DNA of 64,000 nt, from NCBI RefSeq assembly GCF_009765875.1, contig NZ_LMUP01000005.1, positions 62,001-126,000 on the forward strand. Direction: 5' to 3'. Both the position numbers and the translations under genes were made by a program. This document shows, in pieces, positions 55,897 to 63,466 of this stretch (position 1 is its first letter; the number at the start of each line of letters is the position of its first letter). Source of the DNA: Pedobacter sp. L105 (lineage in GTDB: Bacteria; Bacteroidota; Bacteroidia; Sphingobacteriales; Sphingobacteriaceae). The notes under the pieces were generated by a model. The model saw only the letters and a program-made list of their open reading frames with translations. It did no database searches and was not told the DNA's origin.

Positions 55897-56739
55897 TTAC
55901 TTTAAGTCGTTAATTGCACAATGGTCCATATCGCCATAATCTAAATTTTCTCCCGCCATTCCCCAGATAAAAGTATAATTACTGGTTCCTGCTCCAGAAT
56001 GTACAGACCAGTTGGGAGAAATCACGGCTTCTTCGTTCTGCATCCAGATATGCCGGGTTTCCTGCGGCTGTCCCATAAAATGGCAGACACTTTGTTTTTC
56101 GGGTACTTCAAAGTAAAAGTAAGCTTCCATCCTTCTATCATGCGTATGTGCCGGCATCGTATTCCATATGCTGCCAGTTTTCAATTCCGTCATGCCCATT
56201 TGCAGCTGGCAGGTTTCCACCACACTATTTACGATCAGCTTATTGATCACCCGGTGGTTGGCTGTTTCCAGTGATCCTAGTTCTACAATATCGGCTTCTG
56301 CTTTCGTTACTTTTTTTGTAGGAAATTTGTGGTGTGCGGGTGCCGAATTGATATATAGCTTAGCCGGAGCGGCTGGATCTACGGATTCAAAGTATACTTC
56401 AGCAGTTTCTCTCCCAATATATAAAGCCTCTTTATAGGCTAACCTGTACTGTTCCCCATCTGCAGTGACAATCGCTTCTCCCCCAACATTGATCAGCCCA
56501 ATCTCCCTGCGGTGAAGGAAGTACGGTGCTTTTAAAGCATCTGGGTTAGGGAGGCTCAATTTGCCATTTACAGGCATCGCCCCGCCAACAATATAACGGT
56601 CAAAATAAGACAGGGTAAGATTTACTTGATGGGGTTCAAATACTGAACTGATTAAAAAATTGCTGCGCAGCGCAGTGGTATCCATTCCCTTTGCTTCGGC
56701 AGGACTAATTGCATAACGGCTCTCAAAACGGTTTTCCAT
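55897..56739 (-). CDS. kduI: 5-dehydro-4-deoxy-D-glucuronate isomerase
   Basis: Isomerises the product of pectin lyase/GH105 action to 2,5-diketo-3-deoxygluconate. Cupin of 280 residues; metal ligands in NTMPAHTHDRRMEAYFYFE (His, His, Glu) near residue 195 and WSVHSGAGTSNYTFIWGMAGEN near the C-terminus, all as in KduI. It begins the kduI-kduD operon, with a LacI-type site about 150 bp upstream. Confidence 0.95.
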   Translation of the reverse strand: MENRFESRYAISPAEAKGMDTTALRSNFLISSVFEPHQVNLTLSYFDRYIVGGAMPVNGKLSLPNPDALKAPYFLHRREIGLINVGGEAIVTADGEQYRLAYKEALYIGRETAEVYFESVDPAAPAKLYINSAPAHHKFPTKKVTKAEADIVELGSLETANHRVINKLIVNSVVETCQLQMGMTELKTGSIWNTMPAHTHDRRMEAYFYFEVPEKQSVCHFMGQPQETRHIWMQNEEAVISPNWSVHSGAGTSNYTFIWGMAGENLDYGDMDHCAINDLK

Positions 56740-56885
56740 ACTATAAATATATGTTTAGGCAGAATCTCTTTTCTACCGGGGTAATCAACGGGGCATTAAA
56801 TGGCGACAATTGTAAAGCCGCTGCCAGATTACGAATAGTACACTGCTGATTTTTATTCATAGAATAGGTTATACCCGGTTTTCGA

Positions 56886-56909
56886 ATTTATGCAAACGAA
56901 TTCATAAAT
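56886..56909. promoter_or_regulatory. LacI-type candidate site Z upstream of kduI
   Basis: TGCAAACG (56891-56898) lies inside the palindrome ATTTATG-N10-CATAAAT. The 12-mer TTTATGCAAACG is identical to that at site X. About 150 bp before kduI. Confidence 0.5.
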
Positions 56910-57013
56910 CAAAAGCTAAATCGTAACATCATATACTATAGCGCATTATAAATAAATTTCTTCGGTTTTACATTCATCAGACATTAATAGATGTTACAAC
57001 ACAACATTACCAT

Positions 57014-57021
57014 TATATTTG
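57014..57021 (+). promoter_or_regulatory. -7 promoter box of the Rrf2 gene
   Basis: TATATTTG matches TAnnTTTG, 23 bp before the ATG at 57045. A TGTTAC and a GTAACA, in inverted orientation about 28 bp apart, flank it and may be an autoregulatory site. No -33 TTG. Confidence 0.5.
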
Positions 57022-57044
57022 TACTGTAACAAATAGAATTACAG

Positions 57045-57458
57045 ATGAACAATGCTAAATTTGCTACTGCCCTACATATTTTGTCTTTGCTGGATTATAG
57101 CAAGGACGAACAGTTATCCTCAGAATACATTGCCTCCAGCATCAACCTGAACGCTGCGCTGGTACGCAAAGAAATCAGTAACCTGAAAAAACTAGGCTTT
57201 ATTTCCAGCAGAGAAGGCAATGGCGGCGGGTATTCACTGACAAGGGCTTCATCAGGCATTTTGTTATCAGAAATTTATTTTGCGGTGAGGCAGGCTCCCC
57301 TGCTTGGTCGTACGAACTCCCCTAACCCGGCATGTACAGTGGGGAGACAGATTAATACCCATCTGGATAATTTATATGCTGCAGCAGAATTATCATTAAC
57401 AGATAAACTAAAGCAGCAGACACTGGCAGATTTCACTAAAAACTTCGACCCTGCATAA
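57045..57458 (+). CDS. Rrf2 family regulator (YwnA-like)
   Basis: 137 residues: winged-helix DNA-binding part (about 1-65, LNAALVRKEISNLKKLGF then SREGNGGGYSLTR) typical of Rrf2, and a helical end. Only one Cys (PACTVGRQI near residue 98) is present, so it does not carry an Fe-S cluster of the IscR type; it resembles YwnA, whose single Cys region may sense redox. The NAD(P)-binding gene follows by 45 bp, the same pair as Bacillus ywnA-ywnB. Confidence 0.88.
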   Translation: MNNAKFATALHILSLLDYSKDEQLSSEYIASSINLNAALVRKEISNLKKLGFISSREGNGGGYSLTRASSGILLSEIYFAVRQAPLLGRTNSPNPACTVGRQINTHLDNLYAAAELSLTDKLKQQTLADFTKNFDPA

Positions 57459-57503
57459 TAAACCCATTAAAAATCAATTATATCCACACAAAAATTAAAT
57501 CAT

Positions 57504-58157
57504 ATGAATATAGCATTAATCGGCGCCTCAGGATTTGTAGGTTCAGCCATTCTAACAGAAGCCTTAAACAGAGGCCACCAGGTTACAGCAATTGTAAGAA
57601 ACCCTGAAAACATTGCCGTTCACCACGAGCATCTGATCATTGTTAAGGCAGACGCAATGGATGCTGCGCAAATCACCAAAGCTGTTGAAGGTAAAGACGC
57701 AGTGATCAGTGCCTACAACCCAGGATGGAGCAACCCTGATATTTACAACGAATTTTTAAAGGGCTCTAAGTCTATACAGGATGGCGTAAAAGCAGCCGGT
57801 GTTAAAAGATATATTGTTATCGGCGGCGCTGGAAGTTTAGAAGTTGCACCAGGCGTACAGGCTGTGGATGATCCTGAATTTCCGGCAGCGATCAAACCGG
57901 GAGCTACAGCAGCCAGGGATTACCAGAATTACATCAAAGAAGAAAAAGATCTGGACTGGACATTTTTTAGTCCCGCTTTTGAAATGCACCAGGGAACTTC
58001 AGGAGTTCGTCAAGGACATTACCGTACAGGTTTAGACAATCCGGTTTTTAATGAAGAAGGAAGAAGCGTATTGTCTGTTGAAGATCTGGCTTTAGTCATC
58101 ATAGATGAACTGGAGAACCCAAAACATATCAAACAGCGTTTTACTGCTGCTTATTAA
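57504..58157 (+). CDS. NAD(P)H-binding protein (YwnB/NmrA-like)
   Basis: 217-residue atypical short-chain dehydrogenase: IALIGASGFVGSAILTEAL at the N-terminus is the Rossmann motif, with AISAYNPGW and VKRYIVIGGAGSLEV further on. The full YxxxK active site is not evident, so it may be a quinone/flavin-type reductase or an NAD(P) sensor. Cotranscribed with the Rrf2 regulator, and probably its controlled target. A terminator follows. Confidence 0.85.
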   Translation: MNIALIGASGFVGSAILTEALNRGHQVTAIVRNPENIAVHHEHLIIVKADAMDAAQITKAVEGKDAVISAYNPGWSNPDIYNEFLKGSKSIQDGVKAAGVKRYIVIGGAGSLEVAPGVQAVDDPEFPAAIKPGATAARDYQNYIKEEKDLDWTFFSPAFEMHQGTSGVRQGHYRTGLDNPVFNEEGRSVLSVEDLALVIIDELENPKHIKQRFTAAY

Positions 58158-58164
58158 TAGAAAT

Positions 58165-58194
58165 AAAGGTTCAGCGGTAAGCTGAACTTTTATT
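58165..58194. terminator. Hairpin terminator between convergent genes
   Basis: GTTCAGC and GCTGAAC arms with A-rich left and T-rich right flanks, just after the YwnB-like stop and next to the stop of the convergent pentapeptide gene. Confidence 0.8.
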
Positions 58195-58195
58195 T

Positions 58196-58780
58196 TTAAT
58201 CTACTATTTTTATTCCGAGGCTATCCAGGAATGAAATTGCCGCAGGTAACTGAAAGGTTGCCCCTTTTATCTTGTTACCGGCCGGATCAATATGATAATT
58301 CTGTGCAGCGGTAAAATTTGCCAGTCGCAGGTCGGTATCAGAAAAAGTAGACCCCATAAAGTCTGTTCCGCTCAGATCTCCATTTCCCATATTAGCGCCC
58401 GTAAAATCTACCTCCCAGGCAATGCATTTTTGTAATTTTACTTTTTTCAGGTTCTTTCCAAAAAAGCTGGAATAGCTAAGGATAGATCCTTTTGCCTGAA
58501 TAGAGAATGGATTTAGTGTGTCATACCACAATACGCCAATGGCCTTACAGTTGATCAGCACACAATCAGAAAAATAAGTATCCTTAAATTTGATCAGGGA
58601 AAGATCTGTTTCCTCAAAAGTACATTTAGTAAATGTACAATCGTCAAACAGGCAACCCTTAAGAGTAGATTTATAAAAAACGCAGTTGTCAAAATAACGG
58701 CCAACCAAATGTTTTTCTTCGTAATTTATACTTTCGAAGCGTTTGTTATAATGGCTGATGGGCTCGTCTGCATTACTCAA
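58196..58780 (-). CDS. Pentapeptide repeat protein
   Basis: 194 residues built from A(D/N)LXX-type repeats: KGCLFDDCTFTKCTFEETDL, then FTGANMGNGDLSGTDFMGST and FSDTDLRLANF. These fold into a right-handed quadrilateral beta-helix. Some relatives protect gyrase (Qnr/MfpA), but here there are only about 15-20 repeats, split by a non-repeat segment, so the target is unknown. The start overlaps the preceding gene by 4 bases. Confidence 0.85.
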   Translation of the reverse strand: MSNADEPISHYNKRFESINYEEKHLVGRYFDNCVFYKSTLKGCLFDDCTFTKCTFEETDLSLIKFKDTYFSDCVLINCKAIGVLWYDTLNPFSIQAKGSILSYSSFFGKNLKKVKLQKCIAWEVDFTGANMGNGDLSGTDFMGSTFSDTDLRLANFTAAQNYHIDPAGNKIKGATFQLPAAISFLDSLGIKIVD

Positions 58781-59367
58781 AACCGGAATCCTCCCTGAAA
58801 GGTGATCCCATGAGGATTAATATCCAGGTCATTACGACTATTATTGTATCCTTTAAAACCAGCAGAAACAAATGGAGCGAAATGTTTAGAAACAGCATAT
58901 CTCAATCCGAAGCCACCATAAGCATAAAAGCCGCGGTCTGTTACATGGTCTACCGGGTTAGGATAAGGAATGGCGTCCGTACCCTGATCATACTTCATAA
59001 AAGTATAACCTAAAGCAATTTCTACATAAGGCTCAAACTTGGAATGAGAGGTAAAATCATAACTTAAATTTGCAAATACAGGCAGCAGTTTCATATTACT
59101 GAGCACTAATCCATTATCATGATGCTGCTGATCTGTTGCATAAGAAATGCCGATACCCGGTTTAAAATGTCCGCCAAAGTTTCTTGTGATCATCACAGCC
59201 GGGCCATTAAAAAAATCGCGGTGTGTAGATCGTAAAAGTTGATAGGCTGCTGAGAATGTAAAAAGGGGAATACTATCCGCTTTAGTTGTTTTTTCCTGCG
59301 CCAAAGCCGAAAATGAGAAGCTATACCCCACCAGGAGCATAATGCTTAAGGTTTTTATCCATTGCAT
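58777..59367 (-). CDS. Small outer-membrane beta-barrel protein
   Basis: 196 residues from the ATG at 59367, chosen because it begins the signal peptide (QWIKTLSIMLLVGYSFSFS, ending ALAQ); an ATG 17 codons upstream is in frame. The mature part has alternating beta strands (FTFSAAYQLL, KPGIGISYATD, VEIALGYTFMKY, FAPFVSAGFKGY) and ends in ITFQGGFRF, typical of OmpA-like or PorT-like 8-stranded barrels. Function unknown. Translationally coupled to the pentapeptide gene. Confidence 0.78.
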   Translation of the reverse strand: MQWIKTLSIMLLVGYSFSFSALAQEKTTKADSIPLFTFSAAYQLLRSTHRDFFNGPAVMITRNFGGHFKPGIGISYATDQQHHDNGLVLSNMKLLPVFANLSYDFTSHSKFEPYVEIALGYTFMKYDQGTDAIPYPNPVDHVTDRGFYAYGGFGLRYAVSKHFAPFVSAGFKGYNNSRNDLDINPHGITFQGGFRF

Positions 59368-59463
59368 GTTGGCCGCAAATCTAATACATTTTAAAATGCA
59401 GCGAAATATAATAGCCAATTAAATTGTCTCTCAAAGACCATATTAATTTCCACATCGGTTTCA

Positions 59464-60102
59464 TTAATTATTTACTGTATCCTTAAAAAAAATATCATTC
59501 GCCAGATCAATCTCTTCATTTGTAATGGTATGCTGCTTTCCAGGATAAGCGACTACATGGATCCTTGCATTCATTTTTTCCATGATAGCTGCGCTTTCTT
59601 TTACCCTTTTCAAAGGCACATGAAAATCAGGATCGCTGGTGGTGATTAATATGGTTGTTTGCCCGAAGTCGCCTTTGTAATTTTCCATTTGCAAGTCCTT
59701 CCCAATCAGGCCGCCTGTAAATGCAATAATGCCTGCATATTTCCTTGCATTTCGGGTTACATATTCCAGGCTTAAACAAGCTCCCTGAGAAAACCCAAGA
59801 AAATAGATCTTGTCTGCCGGAATCCCTGCACTAATAATATCTTTTACCAAACCATCGATCAGCTCCACCGCAGAATCCAGCGCAGGCTGATTTAATTCTA
59901 CCGGTTCAATGAAACTTGTAGGGTACCAGCTGTGTTTTGAGGCCTGAGGTGCAAATATAGCAACATCTTCAATTTGCAGATATTGAGCCAAAGGCACCAT
60001 GCTTTCTGCCGAAGCACCACGGCCATGGATCATAATCATTGCGCTTTTGGCTTTTTCTAGAGCAACTCCTGCTGTAACGATATGTTTTGAATGCGTATAC
60101 AT
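59464..60102 (-). CDS. Alpha/beta hydrolase (phospholipase/carboxylesterase family)
   Basis: 212-residue esterase, without signal peptide. The nucleophile Ser is in GFSQGACLS, the Asp in TTSDPDFHVP, the His in PGKQHTI; the oxyanion region is IHGRGASAESM. The start at 60102 is chosen (MYTHSKHIV); an ATG 13 codons upstream is possible. Similar to YpfH/carboxylesterase 2 types. The substrate is unknown. Confidence 0.85.
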   Translation of the reverse strand: MYTHSKHIVTAGVALEKAKSAMIMIHGRGASAESMVPLAQYLQIEDVAIFAPQASKHSWYPTSFIEPVELNQPALDSAVELIDGLVKDIISAGIPADKIYFLGFSQGACLSLEYVTRNARKYAGIIAFTGGLIGKDLQMENYKGDFGQTTILITTSDPDFHVPLKRVKESAAIMEKMNARIHVVAYPGKQHTITNEEIDLANDIFFKDTVNN

Positions 60103-60248
60103 ATGAATTTCATTAAGTAGCAGCAAATTTAGATGATCCATTACTTAATCATCTTATCCTATCGTAAGAAAGTAATTAAAATCAAGGATTGAGCTGATAA
60201 CAGATTTTAAGGTGTATCTAAAGAAAAAATAAAATTAATGCGAATAGA

Positions 60249-60279
60249 TTTGCATTTGAATATTTGTTTTCTATCTTTG
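60249..60279 (+). promoter_or_regulatory. Promoter of tRNA-Asp
   Basis: TTTG (60249-60252) and a perfect TATCTTTG (60272-60279) are spaced by 19 bp, the Bacteroidota consensus. Transcription would begin about 15 bases before the mature tRNA. Confidence 0.7.
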
Positions 60280-60298
60280 CAGCCCCGCAAGGGAGAAC

Positions 60299-60372
60299 GG
60301 ACCGGTAGTTCAGCTGGTTAGAATGCCGCCCTGTCACGGCGGAGGTCGCGGGTTCGAGTCCCGTCCGGTCCG
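60299..60372 (+). tRNA. tRNA-Asp (anticodon GTC)
   Basis: 74-nt cloverleaf. Acceptor arms GGACCGG and CCGGTCC with discriminator G; anticodon arm CCGCC-CTGTCAC-GGCGG with anticodon GTC; T-loop TTCGAGT. No CCA is encoded. Its 3' end is a likely integration target, because a tyrosine recombinase gene follows 247 bp downstream. Confidence 0.97.
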
Positions 60373-60394
60373 CATAATAAGTAGCAAAACATTC

Positions 60395-60429
60395 AAAAAG
60401 CCTTTAATCGTATGATTAGAGGCTTTTTT
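60395..60429 (+). terminator. Terminator after tRNA-Asp
   Basis: AAAAAGCCT-x-TAATC and GATTA-x-AGGCTTTTTT arms around a 4-base loop, ending in T6. It begins 22 bases after the tRNA and would lie just inside the inserted element. Confidence 0.8.
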
Positions 60430-60471
60430 GATTTAGTGATCCACCGAAATATTCAAGTTTTCTCATATAAA

Positions 60472-60520
60472 CAGTGAGTCATTCAGTGAGTCACGGCAAG
60501 CAAACGCATGACTCACTGAA
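60472..60520. repeat. Three CAGTGAGTCA repeats, candidate integrase arm sites
   Basis: Two direct copies (60472-60481 and 60484-60493, period 12) and one inverted copy (60509-60518). The second and third form a perfect 12-bp inverted repeat, TTCAGTGAGTCA and TGACTCACTGAA. They lie between the tRNA and the integrase, where arm-type sites occur. Confidence 0.6.
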
Positions 60521-60566
60521 AAGCTTATAATTTAATGATTATCAGCTAGTTCTGAAAATGAACAAC

Positions 60567-60597
60567 TTGACTGGCAGTATCTGCAATGCTAATTTTG
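60567..60597 (+). promoter_or_regulatory. Promoter of the integrase gene
   Basis: TTG (60567-60569) and TAATTTTG (60590-60597, matching TAnnTTTG) spaced by 20 bp. It lies 22 bp before the ATG at 60620. Confidence 0.55.
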
Positions 60598-60619
60598 TTT
60601 AACTCTAATCTCAAAGAAG

Positions 60620-61837
60620 ATGAAAAACACTTTTAGCCTGCTCTTCTATTTGAAGAAGCCAAGAAATTATGTTTCCGGTGCTATGCCTATTTACATGCGT
60701 ATTACTGTAGATGGAGTCCATAAAGAACTTTCCTCTGGAAAACATTGCGAACCGAACCAATGGAATACGAAAGCGGGCCGTTTAGATGGGAAGAAGGAAG
60801 ATGCCCGAACAATTAACCGTCATTTGAAAGCGATTGAGGATAAAGTAGATCAGGCGCACACAGAACTGTTTAAAGCAGATCAGGAAATAACGGCTGAATC
60901 CCTTAAAAATAAATACTTAGGTGTTGAGGAAGAACCGCATACCCTACTGTTAGCTTTTCAAGAGCATAACGAGAAAGTAGAAGCACTTTTGGGTAATGGC
61001 TTCAAAAAAGGAACACTTACCAAGTACAATACTACGTTAAAGCATACCAAATCATTCATTTTGGATAAGTTCAAAGTCTCTGATATGGCGGTAACTAAAA
61101 TTGACAATTACTTTATCACTGAATTTGATTTTTATCTGAGAAGTAAATGTAATTGTGCCAATAACGCGGCAGTAAAGCATATTAAAAATCTTGGTAAGGT
61201 AATACGTATCTGTTTAGCGAATCGTTGGATGACCCATGACCCGTTTTTAAACCACAGGAACAAGGTAACTAAGGTCGTTAGGGTAATCTTATCCCCTTCT
61301 GAGTTAAAGAGCATCTACAGCAAGGAATTTACTATAGAGCGTTTACGGGTAGTAAGGGACACTTTTCTTTTTTGCTGTTATACCGGGTTAAGTTTTATAG
61401 ACGTGCAGGAGCTTACTAAATCAGAAATAAGAAAAGGAGTTGATGGTTATTCCTGGATTTTAAAGAACCGGCATAAAACAAGTGTAGCCACTCATATACC
61501 ATTGTTACCTGTTGCAGAGGAAATAATAGAGCGGTATGCTACGCACCCGCAGTGTGAACATGGTAACCGGGTTTTACCTGTTTTCAGTAACCAGAAAATG
61601 AATGCCTATTTAAAAGAAATAGCTGATTTATGTGAGATCACAAAGCATCTAACTTTTCATATCGCAAGGCACACATTCGCTACTACGGTCACTTTAAGCA
61701 ATGGTATCCCTATTGAAAGTGTCAGTAAGATGCTAGGGCATACTGATATTAGAACAACGCAGATTTATGCGAAAATATTGGATACCAAAGTTGGTGCAGA
61801 TATGGCAATGATAAAGAATAAGTATTCAGTAGCTTAA
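60620..61837 (+). CDS. Tyrosine recombinase (integrase) of Bacteroidota element type
   Basis: 405-residue site-specific recombinase. An N-terminal arm-binding domain (about 1-95), SAM-like core-binding domain (about 105-215) and catalytic domain (220-400) are present. His347, Arg350 (HIARHTF), His374 (MLGHTDI) and nucleophile Tyr383 are in place. Where most families have the first catalytic Arg, this has Ser258 (YTGLSFIDV), as is known for IntDOT of CTnDOT. It probably integrates at the adjacent tRNA-Asp. Confidence 0.93.
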   Translation: MKNTFSLLFYLKKPRNYVSGAMPIYMRITVDGVHKELSSGKHCEPNQWNTKAGRLDGKKEDARTINRHLKAIEDKVDQAHTELFKADQEITAESLKNKYLGVEEEPHTLLLAFQEHNEKVEALLGNGFKKGTLTKYNTTLKHTKSFILDKFKVSDMAVTKIDNYFITEFDFYLRSKCNCANNAAVKHIKNLGKVIRICLANRWMTHDPFLNHRNKVTKVVRVILSPSELKSIYSKEFTIERLRVVRDTFLFCCYTGLSFIDVQELTKSEIRKGVDGYSWILKNRHKTSVATHIPLLPVAEEIIERYATHPQCEHGNRVLPVFSNQKMNAYLKEIADLCEITKHLTFHIARHTFATTVTLSNGIPIESVSKMLGHTDIRTTQIYAKILDTKVGADMAMIKNKYSVA

Positions 61838-61901
61838 TTTTCAGCACTACACAATATCTTCCTGTTATGAGCGTCTTTATATGGAGAGCGTTAATTTAGA
61901 T

Positions 61902-61938
61902 AAAGCGGAATGGTCGATCGATCATTCCGCTTTTTTAT
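61902..61938. terminator. Hairpin terminator between integrase and XRE genes
   Basis: AAAGCGGAATG (61902-61912) and CATTCCGCTTT (61923-61933) arms with a T-run on the right and A-rich left flank. Works for the integrase and, in the other direction, for the convergent XRE gene. Confidence 0.85.
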
Positions 61939-61944
61939 TGAGCT

Positions 61945-62208
61945 TTAGCCCAATTTCACATACTCTTCATTGAAAAATTCGCTTAAAGTTATATTAAAGC
62001 AATTCAAAATAGTTACTAAAGTGCCAATAGTAAGATTAGTACTTCCGGCCTCGTATTTTCCATATTGAGAGCGGTTTAAATTATGATCATAGGAAAACTT
62101 GTCGGGATTTGTATATCCTTTAGCTTTACGCAGATGTTTAATTCTCTGCCCAATCTTCTTTAATTCCTTTTCATTAATCAGTAAACTTTGATCATTCTTT
62201 TGCATCAT
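61945..62208 (-). CDS. XRE-family HTH regulator of the element
   Basis: 87 residues from the ATG at 62208 (a second Met follows at once; an in-frame ATG 12 codons upstream adds hydrophobic residues). The Cro/CI helix-turn-helix is visible: IGQRIKHLRKAKGYTNPDKFS, then NRSQYGKYEAGSTNLTIGTL and VTILNCFNITLSEFF. It is transcribed opposite the integrase. Inverted and direct repeats just upstream (62238-62277) could be its operator. Confidence 0.85.
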   Translation of the reverse strand: MMQKNDQSLLINEKELKKIGQRIKHLRKAKGYTNPDKFSYDHNLNRSQYGKYEAGSTNLTIGTLVTILNCFNITLSEFFNEEYVKLG

Positions 62209-62237
62209 GGAATAAAGTAAAAGAAAACCCTTTTTTA

Positions 62238-62277
62238 AATACACTCCATAAAAAGAGTATTATTATTTGGAGTATTA
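62238..62277. promoter_or_regulatory. Candidate operator of the XRE regulator
   Basis: AATACACTCCA (62238-62248) and TGGAGTATT (62268-62276) are imperfect inverted arms, and GAGTATTA occurs twice (62255-62262 and 62270-62277). Located 30 bp before the XRE start. Confidence 0.4.
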
Positions 62278-62354
62278 CCATATTCTTTTTATCTTAGAGT
62301 AAGATTTAATTATTCACCTACAGTAAAATAATTATTCGACATAAAGAGTCTTGC

Positions 62355-62493
62355 GGTTGCATATCTGAAGCCGTAACGCAGGACAGCAGAGTAAACCCAG
62401 CCTATTGTAAATATGCTATATTTGCGTATTGAAATAGGTGCGGGACTGCTGTACACTCGTGTTACGTAAGGCTTCAGAAACTTTTATGCAACC
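62355..62493. repeat. 139-bp hyphenated palindrome
   Basis: Paired arms, outside to inside: GGTTGCATA/TATGCAACC, CTGAAGCC/GGCTTCAG, GTAAC/GTTAC, ACAGCAG/CTGCTGT and CCTATT/AATAGG, perfect 9, 8, 5, 7 and 6 bp, in nested order. The centre is AT-rich. It may be a cruciform, a small palindromic insertion (MITE-like), a protein-binding site or part of an RNA; see the candidate small RNA. Confidence 0.7.
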
Positions 62494-62519
62494 ACGAGAT
62501 GCAGTTCCGCACCTTTTTT
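62430..62519 (+). ncRNA. Candidate small structured RNA (about 90 nt)
   Basis: A -7 box TATATTTG (62417-62424) precedes the start. The 5' end AGGTGCGGGACTGC (62436-62449) pairs with GCAGTTCCGCACCT (62501-62514), 14 bp with one G-U, followed by a T-run (62514-62519), so the closing helix is also a terminator. Inside, CTCGTG pairs with CACGAG. No -33 element is seen and no sequence-family match is known. Confidence 0.4.
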
Positions 62520-62569
62520 GCGCAATCTCCAAGACTCATTTATAGTGTAACCAACTAAAATGAGAATAT

Positions 62570-63466
62570 ATGGAACCGCACATTCTTTCATCAGCAGACC
62601 AACAGGCAAATTATTTTAAATCATTTGTCCAGTGCCTGGTTAATCAATTTCAGCCCTTACAGCTTTTCTGCTTTTCCAAAACAAGTGTTCTAACGGAAAC
62701 CAACGGTTGTTTTAAAGATCAGGAAAACGCCCACCGTTGTAACTATTGTTTGCTGATGGTGACTGAATCCAATACCCGTATTGACCATGAGGTGCAGGAT
62801 TTCACCAACTTTCATTATCAGCACGGCACTATTTCTATTCTCTGTCACGGTCAGGAGTCCATTTTAGAAGCGATCAAAGCGAATAACAGGTTTTTCATGA
62901 CTGTTTATACTCACGCACAGCTATTATATAGCCATGATGGCATGAGCAACTTCGATTTTACCGGAAAGTTTATTCCTTCACAATCCGCAAAGAAAGCGCA
63001 GAAACATTTTGATCACCGTATGCCACTGGCAGAAGGTTTTTTAAGGGGTGCAGGCGAATGCCTTACTATGCAGGATTTTAATATTTCCACTTTCATGCTC
63101 CATCAAGTCGTGGAGCAATGCTGTATCCTGCTCATTAGAGTACATCTTTCCTACCGTTCCGAAATTCATAATTTACTGCGCATGTTGCGTTTATGTGGTG
63201 CTTTTTCCGAAAGGCCAATCAAAACGTTTTTGTCAGGAAGTACAGAAGATGAAAGACTCTTTAACCTGCTGATGAAAAGCTATTCCGGTTCACGTTACGG
63301 AAATGGTTTCTCAGTAGCAGGGCACGATGCTCAATGCCTATATGATCGTATAACTTTTTTTGTCACGCTAACCAAAGAAATGTGCCTTGCCAAAATTGAA
63401 GAACTAGCGCATGAAGCCCTATTGTATCAGGAACTTAAAGAAGGAAGCGAGGTGAAAGTTGGTTAA
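62570..63466 (+). CDS. Degenerate nucleotidyltransferase (MNT)-HEPN fusion protein
   Basis: 298 residues. Residues about 20-125 resemble a minimal nucleotidyltransferase but lack the catalytic Asp pattern (QLFCFSKTS, CNYCLLMVT). Residues about 150-290 are helical and HEPN-like (FMLHQVVEQCCILLI, YRSEIHNLLRMLRL, YGNGF). The HEPN catalytic RX4-6H is not met: His200 has Arg196 at RX3H. MNT-HEPN pairs are often toxin-antitoxins, but this fusion looks inactive on both sides. It starts 50 bp after the candidate RNA. Confidence 0.6.
   Translation: MEPHILSSADQQANYFKSFVQCLVNQFQPLQLFCFSKTSVLTETNGCFKDQENAHRCNYCLLMVTESNTRIDHEVQDFTNFHYQHGTISILCHGQESILEAIKANNRFFMTVYTHAQLLYSHDGMSNFDFTGKFIPSQSAKKAQKHFDHRMPLAEGFLRGAGECLTMQDFNISTFMLHQVVEQCCILLIRVHLSYRSEIHNLLRMLRLCGAFSERPIKTFLSGSTEDERLFNLLMKSYSGSRYGNGFSVAGHDAQCLYDRITFFVTLTKEMCLAKIEELAHEALLYQELKEGSEVKVG

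Larger units (their letters stand above)
56740..57044. other. 305-bp intergenic region between kduI and the Rrf2 gene
   Basis: Divergent regulatory region. It holds LacI-type site Z (56886-56909) on the kduI side and a -7 box (57014-57021) on the Rrf2 side. I see no reading frame or RNA gene in it. Confidence 0.6.

Noticed and set aside
62355..62519. Retron or diversity-generating element
   Set aside because: The inverted structure suggested an msr/msd region, but no reverse transcriptase is within the visible part of the element.
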